From positions 1 to 36,273 of the forward strand of contig WGOB01000078.1 of NCBI GenBank assembly GCA_016124255.1: DNA of 36,273 nucleotides. Direction: 5' to 3'. Below are positions 13,306 to 21,703 of the stretch, piece by piece. The stretch is from Alphaproteobacteria bacterium (GTDB lineage: Bacteria > Pseudomonadota > Alphaproteobacteria > Caulobacterales > Aquidulcibacteraceae). The notes below the pieces were generated by a model, which made no database searches, was not told the DNA's origin, and was given only the letters and a program-made list of their open reading frames with translations. The position numbers and the translations under genes were made by a program. Numbering within the stretch: the first letter of the stretch is position 1; every line of letters starts with the position of its first letter.

Positions 13306-14391
13306 CTATTTCTTTTCACCTTCCGCGGGCGCGGGGGGCGTCGTTGCGGGCGCGCCTTCAGCGGGCGGCGCCGCTGGCGCCTCCGTGGCGGTCGCAGGCC
13401 CGATGACCAGGGACGATTGCGGCACCGGCCCCGCGCTCGGCGCCACTTCCGCGAGCCGCGCGGGATCGCCGTTCTCGATCAGATAGAAGATGTCGCGGTT
13501 CGCAGAGCCGCCCGCCGCCGCCGGATCGTCGAAATACACTTCGAACGACTTGCCAAGATCGAGCCGCGCGATCTGCGCCAGCGCTTCCATCTGGTCGTAG
13601 GTCGGGATGACGTTCTCTTCCGTGCCTTCGTAGTGCACGCGCATCGCGCGGCCTTCCGGCGTGCGGCCGACGCGGCCCCCGGCGTAGATCGTCGGCGGCG
13701 TGCCGCGGAAGGCGTAGCCGATCTGGAAGCAATACTGGTTCTGCTCCTCGTTCCAGCTCGTCTCCACCGCGATCGGGGGGCCGTCTTGCTCAAGCGTATA
13801 GCGACGCATCAGCGGCTGCAGCACCAGCAGGCTTTGCGCCACCGCTTCCTTGATCTGCGCCGGCGCGATCGGGCTGCAATTCTCATTGTAGAGAAACGGC
13901 TTGGAGCCGACCTGCACGATTTCGTAGCTCAAGCCGGCGATTGGCACGTTGGTGAGTTCGCCGAGCGTGTCGTTGAGCGATTCGGACGCCGCAAGCGCCA
14001 CCGGCTCAACTTCGTTCTTCGACATCGCGTTGAGACGCGTCAGCGGGTTGGCGCCGATCGGACGCTCGAACACGACCGTCACTTGCGAGCCTGCGCCTTC
14101 CGACGCGACCGTGTAGGTCGCTTCGCCCGTCTCGCCGTCGGCGAACGCGACCACCGCCTCGATCTGGCGCGCCTGCGCATCGACGTCGGTGACTTCCGTG
14201 ATGGTCACGTCGCCGACTTTCTCACCGGCCGGGGTGGCGGCGAGATAGGCGTAGACCTGATCCACGGGACGCTCGACGGTGAACGTCTGCGTCGACGTGT
14301 ACTTGTTCGGCAACACGAAGAAATAGCCGGCCGCGCCAAGGCCGAGCACGACCACCACTATGATGATCAGAACCCGAATGATCCCCTTCAT
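13306..14391 (-). CDS. Membrane-anchored SRPBCC/GyrI-like protein
   Basis: The 361-aa protein has an N-terminal membrane anchor (IIRVLIIIVVVVLGLGAAGY, about residues 4-23). An SRPBCC-like domain (about 33-115, TQTFTVERPVDQVYAYLA) is followed by a region resembling a GyrI-like fold (about 155-305). The Pro/Ala-rich tail ends AEGEKK. Such proteins may bind small hydrophobic ligands; no catalytic residues are evident. GGGAG and GGGAAGGGAG-like purine runs precede the ATG. The gap to tRNA-Asp (14392-14608) has a short inverted repeat GTCAG-AA-CTGAC at 14410 and otherwise nothing I can assign. Confidence 0.65.
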   Translation of the reverse strand: MKGIIRVLIIIVVVVLGLGAAGYFFVLPNKYTSTQTFTVERPVDQVYAYLAATPAGEKVGDVTITEVTDVDAQARQIEAVVAFADGETGEATYTVASEGAGSQVTVVFERPIGANPLTRLNAMSKNEVEPVALAASESLNDTLGELTNVPIAGLSYEIVQVGSKPFLYNENCSPIAPAQIKEAVAQSLLVLQPLMRRYTLEQDGPPIAVETSWNEEQNQYCFQIGYAFRGTPPTIYAGGRVGRTPEGRAMRVHYEGTEENVIPTYDQMEALAQIARLDLGKSFEVYFDDPAAAGGSANRDIFYLIENGDPARLAEVAPSAGPVPQSSLVIGPATATEAPAAPPAEGAPATTPPAPAEGEKK

Positions 14392-14608
14392 CGCCTGTCT
14401 CCCTTCCCAGTCAGAACTGACGCAGGGCCTTCGGCCCCACAGGCTTGTCCAGCGGGTGTCTTAACCAAGGCGGGGCGTGGAGGCGACCCTGAATCGCGGC
14501 GCGAGGCGCCTGTTTCAGGCGGCGCGCGACGCCAAAACCGCATAGGGGCCAAGGCGCTGGCGCATGGGTTGTGGGGAAGGAGGCGCAATCGCGGGGCGCA
14601 GAGCGGGC

Positions 14609-14685
14609 TGGCGCGAGTGACGGGGCTCGAACCCGCGACCTCCGGCGTGACAGGCCGGCGCTCTAACCGACTGAGCTACACCCGC
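14609..14685 (-). tRNA. tRNA-Asp (GTC)
   Basis: A 77-nt cloverleaf on the minus strand, 5' GCGGGTGTAGCTCAGTCGG, has anticodon loop CTGTCAC (GTC) in a CCGGC/GCCGG stem. The T-arm contains GGTTCGAGCC, the discriminator is G, and CCA is encoded. The acceptor stem has one G-U pair. Confidence 0.97.
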
Positions 14686-14832
14686 GCAAAAGCGAGAGGC
14701 GGCAGATAGGCCGATCCAAAGTCACGGTCAACATCCCCGCGGCGGGCCAAACCGCACAGCGCAGGGTTGACGCGCGCATCTTTTGGCATTCAACGTGCCA
14801 CAAAATACACGGACAGACACGGGGAGGCGGAC

Positions 14833-15867
14833 ATGGCGACGCAGAGCGGCGCTCGGCTCGAGTTTCTCGGCGCGCCGGGTTCTCCCTACACGCGCAAGAT
14901 GCTGGCCCTGCTGCGCTACCGGCGCATTCCCCACGCTATCCGCTGGGGCGGCCACCAGGATCCCCCGGCCGGTTACCCGACCCCGAAGGTGAAATTGCTC
15001 CCCACCTTCTTCTTTCCGCACGCGGACGGCGGCCTCGACGCGGTGGTCGATTCAACGCCGATCATTCGACGGCTGGAAGGCGAACACCCCGGGCGCGCGG
15101 CGCTCCCGGAAGACCCGGTGATCAGGTTCCTCAACGCGCTGATTGAAGATTACGCCGACGAGTGGCTGACCAAGGCGATGTTCCACTTCCGCTGGGCCCA
15201 CGCGGCCGACGCCGCCAACGCAGCGCCGCTTCTGGTGTTCTGGTCGCGCCCGCAGATGCCGGAGAGCGAGGCGCGCGCCTGGGCGGACGCGGTCGGCAAG
15301 CGCCAGATCGACCGGCTCTATGTCGTCGGCTCGAACGCGACCACTGCGGAGACAATCGAGGCGAGCTATGCTCGCCTTGTCGCCATTCTCGATCAGCTGA
15401 TCGCGGCGCAGGGTTTTGTGTTGGGCGCGCGGCCGAGTTCGGCTGACTTCGCGCTCTATGGGCAGCTTACGCAGCTGGCGATCGTGGAGCCGACATCGGC
15501 CGCGATCACCGCGCGGATCGCGCCGCGCGTGCGCGCCTGGACCGATCGCGTGGAGGACCTTTCCGGCCACGAAGGCGGCGCCTGGCTCGCGCGCGACGAG
15601 ATCGGCGCGGTGAAGCCGCTGCTGGGCGAGATCGGACGCGTCTATGCGCCGTTCCTGATCGCCAACGCAAAAGCGGCGGCCGCGGGCGCTGACGTCGTGG
15701 AGACGGAAATCGACGCCCGCGCCTGGACGCAGCCGACGTTTGCGTATCAGGCGAAATGTCTCGCCTGGATCCGCGAGGATTTCGCAGCGCTCAGCGCCGC
15801 CGACCAGACCGCGGTGCGTGCAGCGCTTGCGGGCACAGGCTGCGACGCGCTCTTGGAAGCGGCCTGA
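14833..15867 (+). CDS. Glutathione S-transferase-like protein
   Basis: The 344-aa protein opens with a thioredoxin-fold GST domain (FLGAPGSPYTRKMLALLRYR, about residues 11-30, and VDSTPIIRRLEGEHPGR ahead of the helical part). An all-helical C-terminal domain follows with SSADFALYGQLTQ. It is longer than a typical GST (about 210-230 aa) because of an extended C-terminal part. Glutathione use is not proven. GGGGAGG lies 5 bases before the ATG. The sulfatase gene follows 12 bases after the stop, so they are probably co-transcribed. Confidence 0.8.
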   Translation: MATQSGARLEFLGAPGSPYTRKMLALLRYRRIPHAIRWGGHQDPPAGYPTPKVKLLPTFFFPHADGGLDAVVDSTPIIRRLEGEHPGRAALPEDPVIRFLNALIEDYADEWLTKAMFHFRWAHAADAANAAPLLVFWSRPQMPESEARAWADAVGKRQIDRLYVVGSNATTAETIEASYARLVAILDQLIAAQGFVLGARPSSADFALYGQLTQLAIVEPTSAAITARIAPRVRAWTDRVEDLSGHEGGAWLARDEIGAVKPLLGEIGRVYAPFLIANAKAAAAGADVVETEIDARAWTQPTFAYQAKCLAWIREDFAALSAADQTAVRAALAGTGCDALLEAA

Positions 15868-15879
15868 GGAGAAAACGCG

Positions 15880-17541
15880 ATGCTCAGGAAGATTTTGATC
15901 GGCGCACTGGCCCTGGTGATCGTGGCGGGCGCCGCGGCATGGTTCAACCGCCATGCGATCATCCTCTTCATGGCCTCCAACACCGGCAAGTTCGACGTGG
16001 GCCCGCATCAGGACATCACGTGGGACGCGGGGCCGGTGCAGGCGCAAACGCCGATCAACGAGCGGGCGCCCAACATCATTTTCATCCTCGCCGACGATCT
16101 CGGCATGAACGACATCTCGACGTTCGGCGGCGGCGTGGCGGGCGGGCGCGTGCGGACCCCGAACATCGACCGCCTCGCAGCGTCCGGCGCGTTGTTCGAA
16201 CAAGCCTATGCCGGCACCGCGACCTGCGCGCCCTCGCGCGCGATGCTGATGACGGGCCGCTATCCGACGCGCACGGGCTTTGAATTCACGCCGACCCCCG
16301 AAGGGATGGGCCGGATCGTCACGATGATCGGCAACGATTCACGCCGGCCCAACATGCCGCGCGCGATCTTCGACCAGAGCGCGGCGCGCGCAACGCCCCC
16401 GTTCAACGATCAGGGCCTCCCGGGATCGGAAGTCACAATCGCGGAGATGTTGCGCGGCGCGGGCTATCACACCGTGCACATCGGCAAATGGCACTTGGGC
16501 TCGGGCCCCGAGTTCGGCCCCAACGCGCAGGGATTCGATGAGAGCCTCCTGATGGCGAGCGGTCTGCATCTGCCCGACGGCGATCCGCGCGGCGTCTCCG
16601 CCAAGCTCGATTTTGATCCGATCGACCGCTTCCTCTGGGCGCGCATGCAGTTCGCAGCGTCGTTCAACGAAGGCCCGGTGTTCGAGCCGGGCGGCTATCT
16701 CGCCGACTACTGGACCGACGAATCGCTCCGCGTCATCGAAGCCAACCGCAACCGTCCGTTCTTTCTTTATCTCGCGCATTGGGGCGTGCACACGCCGCTG
16801 CAGGCGATGCGTGAAGACTACGAGGCGGTGGGCGACATCGCCCCGCACCGCTTGCGCGTCTACGCCGCAATGGTGCGCGCGCTCGACCGCAGCGTCGGCC
16901 GCATCCTCGACAAGCTGGAGGAGGAGGGTCTTGCAGAGAATACGATCGTGGTGTTCTCCAGCGATAATGGCGGCGCGGGCTATGTCGGGCTCTCCGACGT
17001 CAACGCGCCCTATCGCGGCTGGAAAGCGACGTTCTTCGAGGGCGGCATCCGCGTGCCGCTGTTCGTGCGCTGGCCCGCGCGCATCGAAGCGGGACGTCGG
17101 ATCGCAGCCCCGGTCGCGCACATCGACGTGGCCCCGACGCTTGCGGCCGCCGCGGGCGCGGCTGTGCCGCAAGGCGTGGCGATCGACGGGCGCAACCTCC
17201 TGCCGCTGGCTTTGGGTGAAAACGATGCGCCGCCCCACGACGCGCTCTTCTGGCAAAGCGGGCATTATCGTGTGGTGCGCCAGGGCGATTGGAAGCTGCA
17301 GGTGTCGGCGCGCCCGAACCGCGCGTGGCTCTACAACCTGGCGGAGGATCCCACCGAAGAGACCAATCTCGCCGACCGCGAGCCCGCGCGCGTCGCGGCG
17401 ATGCGCGCGCTGATCGACCGCCATCTGCAAGGCGCACGCGCGCCGCTCTATCCGTATTCGGTGGAGCTTCCAGTGTCGGTCGACAGCACCCTCGCCGACC
17501 CGTTCAACGAAGGCGACGACTACATCTACTGGCCAAACTAG
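15880..17541 (+). CDS. Type I sulfatase (formylglycine-dependent)
   Basis: The 553-aa protein starts with a membrane anchor or uncleaved signal (about residues 4-21). The alkaline-phosphatase-fold sulfatase domain has metal ligands in ADDLGMND (Asp72, Asp73). The full C-x-P-S-R-x4-TGR signature is CAPSRAMLMTGR with Cys116, the residue converted to formylglycine. Later blocks include GKWHLGSG, SSDNGG and the substrate-loop HWGVHTPL. It hydrolyses sulfate esters; the substrate is unknown. Active maturation needs an FGE, and one lies convergent downstream at 17538-18449. Confidence 0.93.
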   Translation: MLRKILIGALALVIVAGAAAWFNRHAIILFMASNTGKFDVGPHQDITWDAGPVQAQTPINERAPNIIFILADDLGMNDISTFGGGVAGGRVRTPNIDRLAASGALFEQAYAGTATCAPSRAMLMTGRYPTRTGFEFTPTPEGMGRIVTMIGNDSRRPNMPRAIFDQSAARATPPFNDQGLPGSEVTIAEMLRGAGYHTVHIGKWHLGSGPEFGPNAQGFDESLLMASGLHLPDGDPRGVSAKLDFDPIDRFLWARMQFAASFNEGPVFEPGGYLADYWTDESLRVIEANRNRPFFLYLAHWGVHTPLQAMREDYEAVGDIAPHRLRVYAAMVRALDRSVGRILDKLEEEGLAENTIVVFSSDNGGAGYVGLSDVNAPYRGWKATFFEGGIRVPLFVRWPARIEAGRRIAAPVAHIDVAPTLAAAAGAAVPQGVAIDGRNLLPLALGENDAPPHDALFWQSGHYRVVRQGDWKLQVSARPNRAWLYNLAEDPTEETNLADREPARVAAMRALIDRHLQGARAPLYPYSVELPVSVDSTLADPFNEGDDYIYWPN

Positions 17542-18449
17542 TTCACGTCGCGGACGACGCGAAAGCCGATATGATTGGTTGAGAAATCAACGTCCTGGCG
17601 CTGACGCGCCGCGGGGCGAAACCGTGCGCAGGCGTTGTCGGCGCAAAGATAGGAGCCGCCCTTGATCGTGGCGCTGGCGGGCCCTGCCGGTGAATTGGTC
17701 CACTCCCAGACATTCCCGATCATGTCATAGAGGCCGATGCGGTCGCGCGGGAAGCACCCCGCCGGCGCGCGCGCGCGGAAACCATCCGTGCCCTGATCGA
17801 CGATCGGGAAGGGCCCCTGCCAGGTGTTGGCGATCGGCGCGCCGCGCGCATCGAATGCGCCCGAGCGTGCATCGCCAGGATCATGCAGGCCGAGGCTGGC
17901 GGCGTATTCCCATTCCTCTTCCGTGGGCAGCCGCGCATCCGCCCAGGCGGCGTAGGCTTGCGCGTCCTGCAGCGAGACGTGCACGACGGGTTCGCCGCCG
18001 CGCGCGTCGATCGTGGAGCCGGGGCCTTCCGGCGCGCGCCACGTGGCGCCGCGCACGAGGCGCCATGCGCCGGGCCCGCGATGCGTATCGTCGGTGCTGG
18101 TGAACACGCCCGAGCCCACCCCTTCGCCGCCCGCAGCGGCGCTGCGCTCGGCGTCTGTGACATAGCCCGTCGCCCGCGCGAACGCGGCGAACTGATTGTT
18201 GGTGACTTCGTGCGCCTGCATGTCGAACGCGGCGATGTGCAGGCGCGTTGGCGGGCCCTCTTCGGGATAGACCGGCTGCGCGCCGCGCACGAACGCGCCC
18301 TCCGGGATGCGCACGAAAGATCCGAGAGCGGCGGCGTCGAGACCGCAGGCGCGCGTCGCCGGGCTCGCAGCCGCCGCGTGCGGCGCATCGTCAGGCGCGC
18401 GCGCGCATCCCGCGCCGAAAAAAAGCAACGCCGCGAGCGCGCGCTTCAC
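17538..18449 (-). CDS. Formylglycine-generating enzyme, lipoprotein
   Basis: The 303-aa protein has the FGE-sulfatase (SUMF1) fold: MQAHEVTNNQFAAFARATGY, LPTEEEWEYAA, GLYDMIGNVWEWT, and GGSYLCADNACARFRPAARQ. The two Cys (about 269 and 274) match the catalytic pair that oxidises the sulfatase Cys to formylglycine using O2 and copper. The N-terminus MKRALAALLFFGAGC is a lipoprotein signal (Cys15), so it should act outside the cytoplasm. The start ATG at 18449 overlaps the TetR stop by 4 bases. It shares the CTAG at 17538-17541 with the convergent sulfatase stop. The nearby sulfatase is the obvious client. Confidence 0.9.
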   Translation of the reverse strand: MKRALAALLFFGAGCARAPDDAPHAAAASPATRACGLDAAALGSFVRIPEGAFVRGAQPVYPEEGPPTRLHIAAFDMQAHEVTNNQFAAFARATGYVTDAERSAAAGGEGVGSGVFTSTDDTHRGPGAWRLVRGATWRAPEGPGSTIDARGGEPVVHVSLQDAQAYAAWADARLPTEEEWEYAASLGLHDPGDARSGAFDARGAPIANTWQGPFPIVDQGTDGFRARAPAGCFPRDRIGLYDMIGNVWEWTNSPAGPASATIKGGSYLCADNACARFRPAARQRQDVDFSTNHIGFRVVRDVN

Positions 18450-19069
18450 AAGCCCGCCGTGAGACGTTCGACCGCAAACCGCATCGCCGCCTCGGCCTTC
18501 TTCATCGACAATCCCTGATCCTGACGCATGCGCCGCCAGGATTCAAAGCCGACGATAACATCGAGGGCTGCAAAAAGGAGGGCATCGTCGGCAATCTCCG
18601 GCGGCAGGATCGCCTTCAGCGCCGTTTGTTCGAGCGAGATCGTGCGGCAATAATCATCCATCAGATAGGCGGACTGAAAGCGCCGCGCCGCGCCGGCGAC
18701 GCGGAACGGCATGATGCGTTCAAAGATGTCTGCGCGGCGCGCCGTGAGTTCGACGAGGCGCCCACGCCACTCCCGCGCCTCGAAAGGGCGCAGGGCAAGC
18801 GGCATCACCTCGGCCTCCACCAGCGCAGCGATCTCGCGATAGAGGCTGTCCATGTCCTCGAAGTGGCGAAACACGCTGCGCAGACTGACGCCGGCGCGCT
18901 CGGCGACTTGGGCTGCGCTTGGGTTCATCTCGCCTGCGCCGATAAGCGCGCGGATTGCCTCCACGATCTGCCGGCGGCTGCGCTCGCCGCGCTTGCGCCG
19001 GCCGTCTGCAGGAGCGGTGGTTGCAGCGTCCTCGGCCGCGACGATGCGAGGGGACGCCGGCCGCGTCAT
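18446..19069 (-). CDS. TetR family transcriptional regulator
   Basis: The 207-aa protein has an N-terminal basic tail (about 1-30), then the TetR helix-turn-helix AAQVAERAGVSLRSVFRHF at about 52-70, followed by a helical ligand domain. The gene lies between the MBL hydrolase (3 bases before) and FGE (4-base overlap), so it is probably autoregulated as part of the four-gene operon. A palindrome in front of the operon at 20658-20674 is the likely operator. The ligand is unknown; sulfate esters or their products are plausible but unproven. Confidence 0.88.
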   Translation of the reverse strand: MTRPASPRIVAAEDAATTAPADGRRKRGERSRRQIVEAIRALIGAGEMNPSAAQVAERAGVSLRSVFRHFEDMDSLYREIAALVEAEVMPLALRPFEAREWRGRLVELTARRADIFERIMPFRVAGAARRFQSAYLMDDYCRTISLEQTALKAILPPEIADDALLFAALDVIVGFESWRRMRQDQGLSMKKAEAAMRFAVERLTAGL

Positions 19070-19072
19070 CGC

Positions 19073-20155
19073 TCAGCGCACCGCGCGCGTCACGCGCACC
19101 GCGTCCGACCCCGCCGGCAGGCTGACGAGCATCCCATCCCGCCCGATCCGGATGCGTCCGCGATAGGCTTGGCGCGCATCGCCGAGGAACGTGTCGTAGA
19201 GCATCGGCGACGGCAGCGGCGGAATGAGATGATAGAGCACCAGCGCGTCGACGCCGGCTTCCTGCGCCGCCCGCGCGGCGTCTTCGGGCGAGGTATGATA
19301 GTCGGGGATGTCGCTCATGATCTTGGCGAGGTTCGCCTGGCCGTTCTGGCGCGCAGCGTCGCCCAGCATCGCCACGAGACGCGGCGCCAGCGCCTCGTGA
19401 AACATCACGTCTACGTCGCGCGCGCCGCGCACGAAGCGGGGGCTGTAGGCGGTGTCGCCGCTAATCGCGATGCTTCGGTTCTTGTATTCTATGCGGAAGC
19501 CGAATGCAGGCGAGACCGGTTCGTGATCGACGCTGATCGCATAGATCTTGAGATCGCCCTCGTCGAGGATGAGCGTCGGCGTCTCCCCGGGCGGCTGGAT
19601 GATGTCCGCCGCGCCGCCGAAGCCTGCGGGATTGGCGACCGCCTCGCCGTGGTGAGCGATGCGATAGCCGCTGTCGATACGATAGGCGTCCGAGAAGCCG
19701 GCGACGACGGTCTCGATCCCCTGCGGCCCGGCGATCGGAAGCGGCGTCGACCGGGCCCCGCCGATCCACGCCTGCAACATCAATTCTCCTAGCCCGTCGA
19801 TGTGGTCGGAATGGAGATGGGAGATGTAGACGCGCTCAAGGCGCGCCAGCGGAAAGCCCATCCGCCCCAGCACACGCACCGAACCGGACCCGACGTCGAA
19901 CACGAATGCGCGTTCGCCCGCGATCACGCCGAGGCAGGGGCCTGCACGCCCAGGATCGGGCAGGGGCGAGCCCGTGCCGCAAAGATAGACGTGCAGCCCG
20001 TCCGGCAGCTGCGCCGCGCGGTCGCGCCCGACATTCTCATAGGCAGCGCGGCGAAACGCAGCCTCCGCGATCCTGTCTCGAAAAATGAAGAAGCCCGCAC
20101 CCGCGAGGACGGCGATGGCGAGAAGCGAAAGCGCGATGCGGCGCGCCCACATCAT
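19073..20155 (-). CDS. Metallo-beta-lactamase-fold hydrolase (AtsA/RNase Z-like)
   Basis: The 360-aa protein has an N-terminal membrane anchor or signal (about 6-25). The MBL motif is HLHSDHIDG (His113-His118), followed by GDTAYS and a late His in YHLIPPLP, and the opening VYLCGTGSPLPDPGR. Such long-form proteins resemble the AtsA-type arylsulfatase/phosphodiesterase branch, so it may itself be a zinc hydrolase of sulfate or phosphate esters; this is inference. The start at 20155 overlaps the DUF1330 stop as ATGA and is preferred over the longer frame to 20266. Confidence 0.82.
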   Translation of the reverse strand: MMWARRIALSLLAIAVLAGAGFFIFRDRIAEAAFRRAAYENVGRDRAAQLPDGLHVYLCGTGSPLPDPGRAGPCLGVIAGERAFVFDVGSGSVRVLGRMGFPLARLERVYISHLHSDHIDGLGELMLQAWIGGARSTPLPIAGPQGIETVVAGFSDAYRIDSGYRIAHHGEAVANPAGFGGAADIIQPPGETPTLILDEGDLKIYAISVDHEPVSPAFGFRIEYKNRSIAISGDTAYSPRFVRGARDVDVMFHEALAPRLVAMLGDAARQNGQANLAKIMSDIPDYHTSPEDAARAAQEAGVDALVLYHLIPPLPSPMLYDTFLGDARQAYRGRIRIGRDGMLVSLPAGSDAVRVTRAVR

Positions 20156-20604
20156 GACGCGAGGCCAAGCAAAGTTTTGAGCCACGGCGCTTCTGGCGAT
20201 GCGACCGTCTCGATGTTGAGCTGGCCCTTGAGGCCGGCGCTGCGGTGGACGGCGGCCGCGCGCCACTCCTCCGACATCGACATCCGCACCATCGCCGCGC
20301 GTTCGGGATACATCGCGATCGCGACTTCGTCCCAGAGCTCCTCCACCTTGCCGAGGGAAAGGTGGGTGACGTCCCCTGCAAAGATGGCGCGGCCCCCGAA
20401 CTTCGGGAGGATGTCCATCACCGCGCGGCCGTAGATCATGTAGGCGTCGCGCCCCGAGAGATCGCTGGCGCGCCCGTCTTCATACGCCGCGCGGTCTTTG
20501 AACTTGAGCAGATTGACCATGAAGATCGGGCCCGCAGGCCCCGTCTCCATCAGCGCTTTCATCTGCTCTGGATCGGTCGGGAAGACCTGATTGACGACGT
20601 CCAT
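20152..20604 (-). CDS. DUF1330 family protein
   Basis: The 150-aa protein reads MDVVNQVFPTDPEQMKALME..., then FMVNLLKFKDRAAYEDG and YMIYGRAVMDILPKFGGR, which are the DUF1330 hallmarks. The family has a dimeric alpha-beta barrel fold related to ferredoxin-like folds; the role is unknown. GGAGG lies 7 bases before the ATG at 20604, and the longer frame to 20928 reads into the opposite-phase neighbour. First gene of a minus-strand operon with MBL, TetR and FGE. Confidence 0.85.
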   Translation of the reverse strand: MDVVNQVFPTDPEQMKALMETGPAGPIFMVNLLKFKDRAAYEDGRASDLSGRDAYMIYGRAVMDILPKFGGRAIFAGDVTHLSLGKVEELWDEVAIAMYPERAAMVRMSMSEEWRAAAVHRSAGLKGQLNIETVASPEAPWLKTLLGLAS

Positions 20605-20657
20605 GCGACCGCCTCCGCCGCGCGGCTTCAAGGCCGCTGCGAAGGGGGCGTAACAAG

Positions 20658-20676
20658 TGGCACTAAGAGTGTCAAT
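20658..20676 (-). promoter_or_regulatory. Promoter with candidate TetR operator
   Basis: Between the receiver gene and DUF1330, the minus strand carries TTGACA (20676-20671), a consensus -35. Overlapping it is the palindrome TGACACT-CTT-AGTGCCA (20674-20658), 6 of 7 half-site bases matching. An operator across the -35/spacer of an operon that encodes a TetR protein fits simple autorepression. A -10 element near TTACGC is weak. Confidence 0.55.
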
Positions 20677-20680
20677 ATAT

Positions 20681-21562
20681 TCAGGCCGCGTCCTGCTTTC
20701 GCCGCAAGCGCTTGTCGACGATCGCGACGAGCCCGCGAACGACCTCGTCGCGCAGGTCCTGATGTTCAACGCCAAGGCGGCCGAGCTTCTGCATGGCGTC
20801 GATATGGGCGCGGAACACCTCCGGATCGGGCTGGGCGCCGGCGCCGGTGGCGCGGATATAGCGCAGCATGGATCGGGCGGCGTCCGCGGTCGCATCATCG
20901 CGGGCGTCGTTCGCGAGACGCTCCGCATCGGTCACGACCGCGAAGATCTCGCGCAGCTTTTGCCGATCGATCTGCGTCAGCCCGCTGGCGAGTTCGCTGA
21001 TCTTGGTGACGCACTTGCGCACCAATTCGCGGTTGGTGTCGGCTTCCTCCTCGCTGGCGTCGGGGCCCTCAAGCGGATCGGACAGGCGCCGTCGCAACGT
21101 CGCGTTGGGATCGATCATGCGTCGCCTGCGGCAGGGGCCGGTGTACGCAAGGCTCTCCACCAGCCTGCGCGGCCGAGACAGCACCGCGTGCACGCGCTCA
21201 AGCAACGCCTGGCCGTTGAACGGGCGCACCAGCATTTCATCCACGCCGGAATCGCGCGCAGCGCCGAGAAATGCGACCGTCGGCGTATTCGTCATCACGA
21301 TAATGCCCAGCGTGCGGCTGACGTTTCGATAGCCGGCGCGGATCATGCGCGTAAATTCCAGCCCGGACAGCCCTGGCACCCGCGACGACGTGACCACGAC
21401 GCGGGGTTGAAAGGCGACGGTCGCCTCCAGAAGCTCATCCCCCGTGAGGGCGAAGACGTGGCGGCTGAAGCCGGCGCCGCTGAGGACGTCCGCGACCAGT
21501 CTGCGGACATAGGCGTTGTCGTCACAGATGAGAAAGATTGGTTCGTGGGCTTCCACGGCCAT
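20681..21562 (-). CDS. Response-regulator-like protein with degenerate receiver
   Basis: The 293-aa protein begins with a CheY-like receiver (about residues 8-130): acidic pair in CDDN (Asp14, Asp15) and the VPGLSG loop. The phosphoacceptor position is Ser59 in TSSRVPG rather than Asp. Thr91 and Arg113 (LVRPF, normally Lys) complete the receiver. A helical C-terminal part (about 140-290) has no recognised DNA-binding motif. Without the Asp it probably does not take a phosphate in the usual way. AGGAG lies 9 bases before the ATG. No histidine kinase is nearby. Confidence 0.8.
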   Translation of the reverse strand: MAVEAHEPIFLICDDNAYVRRLVADVLSGAGFSRHVFALTGDELLEATVAFQPRVVVTSSRVPGLSGLEFTRMIRAGYRNVSRTLGIIVMTNTPTVAFLGAARDSGVDEMLVRPFNGQALLERVHAVLSRPRRLVESLAYTGPCRRRRMIDPNATLRRRLSDPLEGPDASEEEADTNRELVRKCVTKISELASGLTQIDRQKLREIFAVVTDAERLANDARDDATADAARSMLRYIRATGAGAQPDPEVFRAHIDAMQKLGRLGVEHQDLRDEVVRGLVAIVDKRLRRKQDAA

Positions 21563-21703
21563 TGATCAGCGCTCCTGGAGACGCTCCTTACACAAACAAT
21601 ATTAAGGAAAGCTGGCGCGCCGCTGTCGCGGAAGACTTGATCCGGATCATGGTTGCAGAGAGCCCCCGCGCATGACTTGCTGGACTGCGTGAGAAGGCGA
21701 GAG

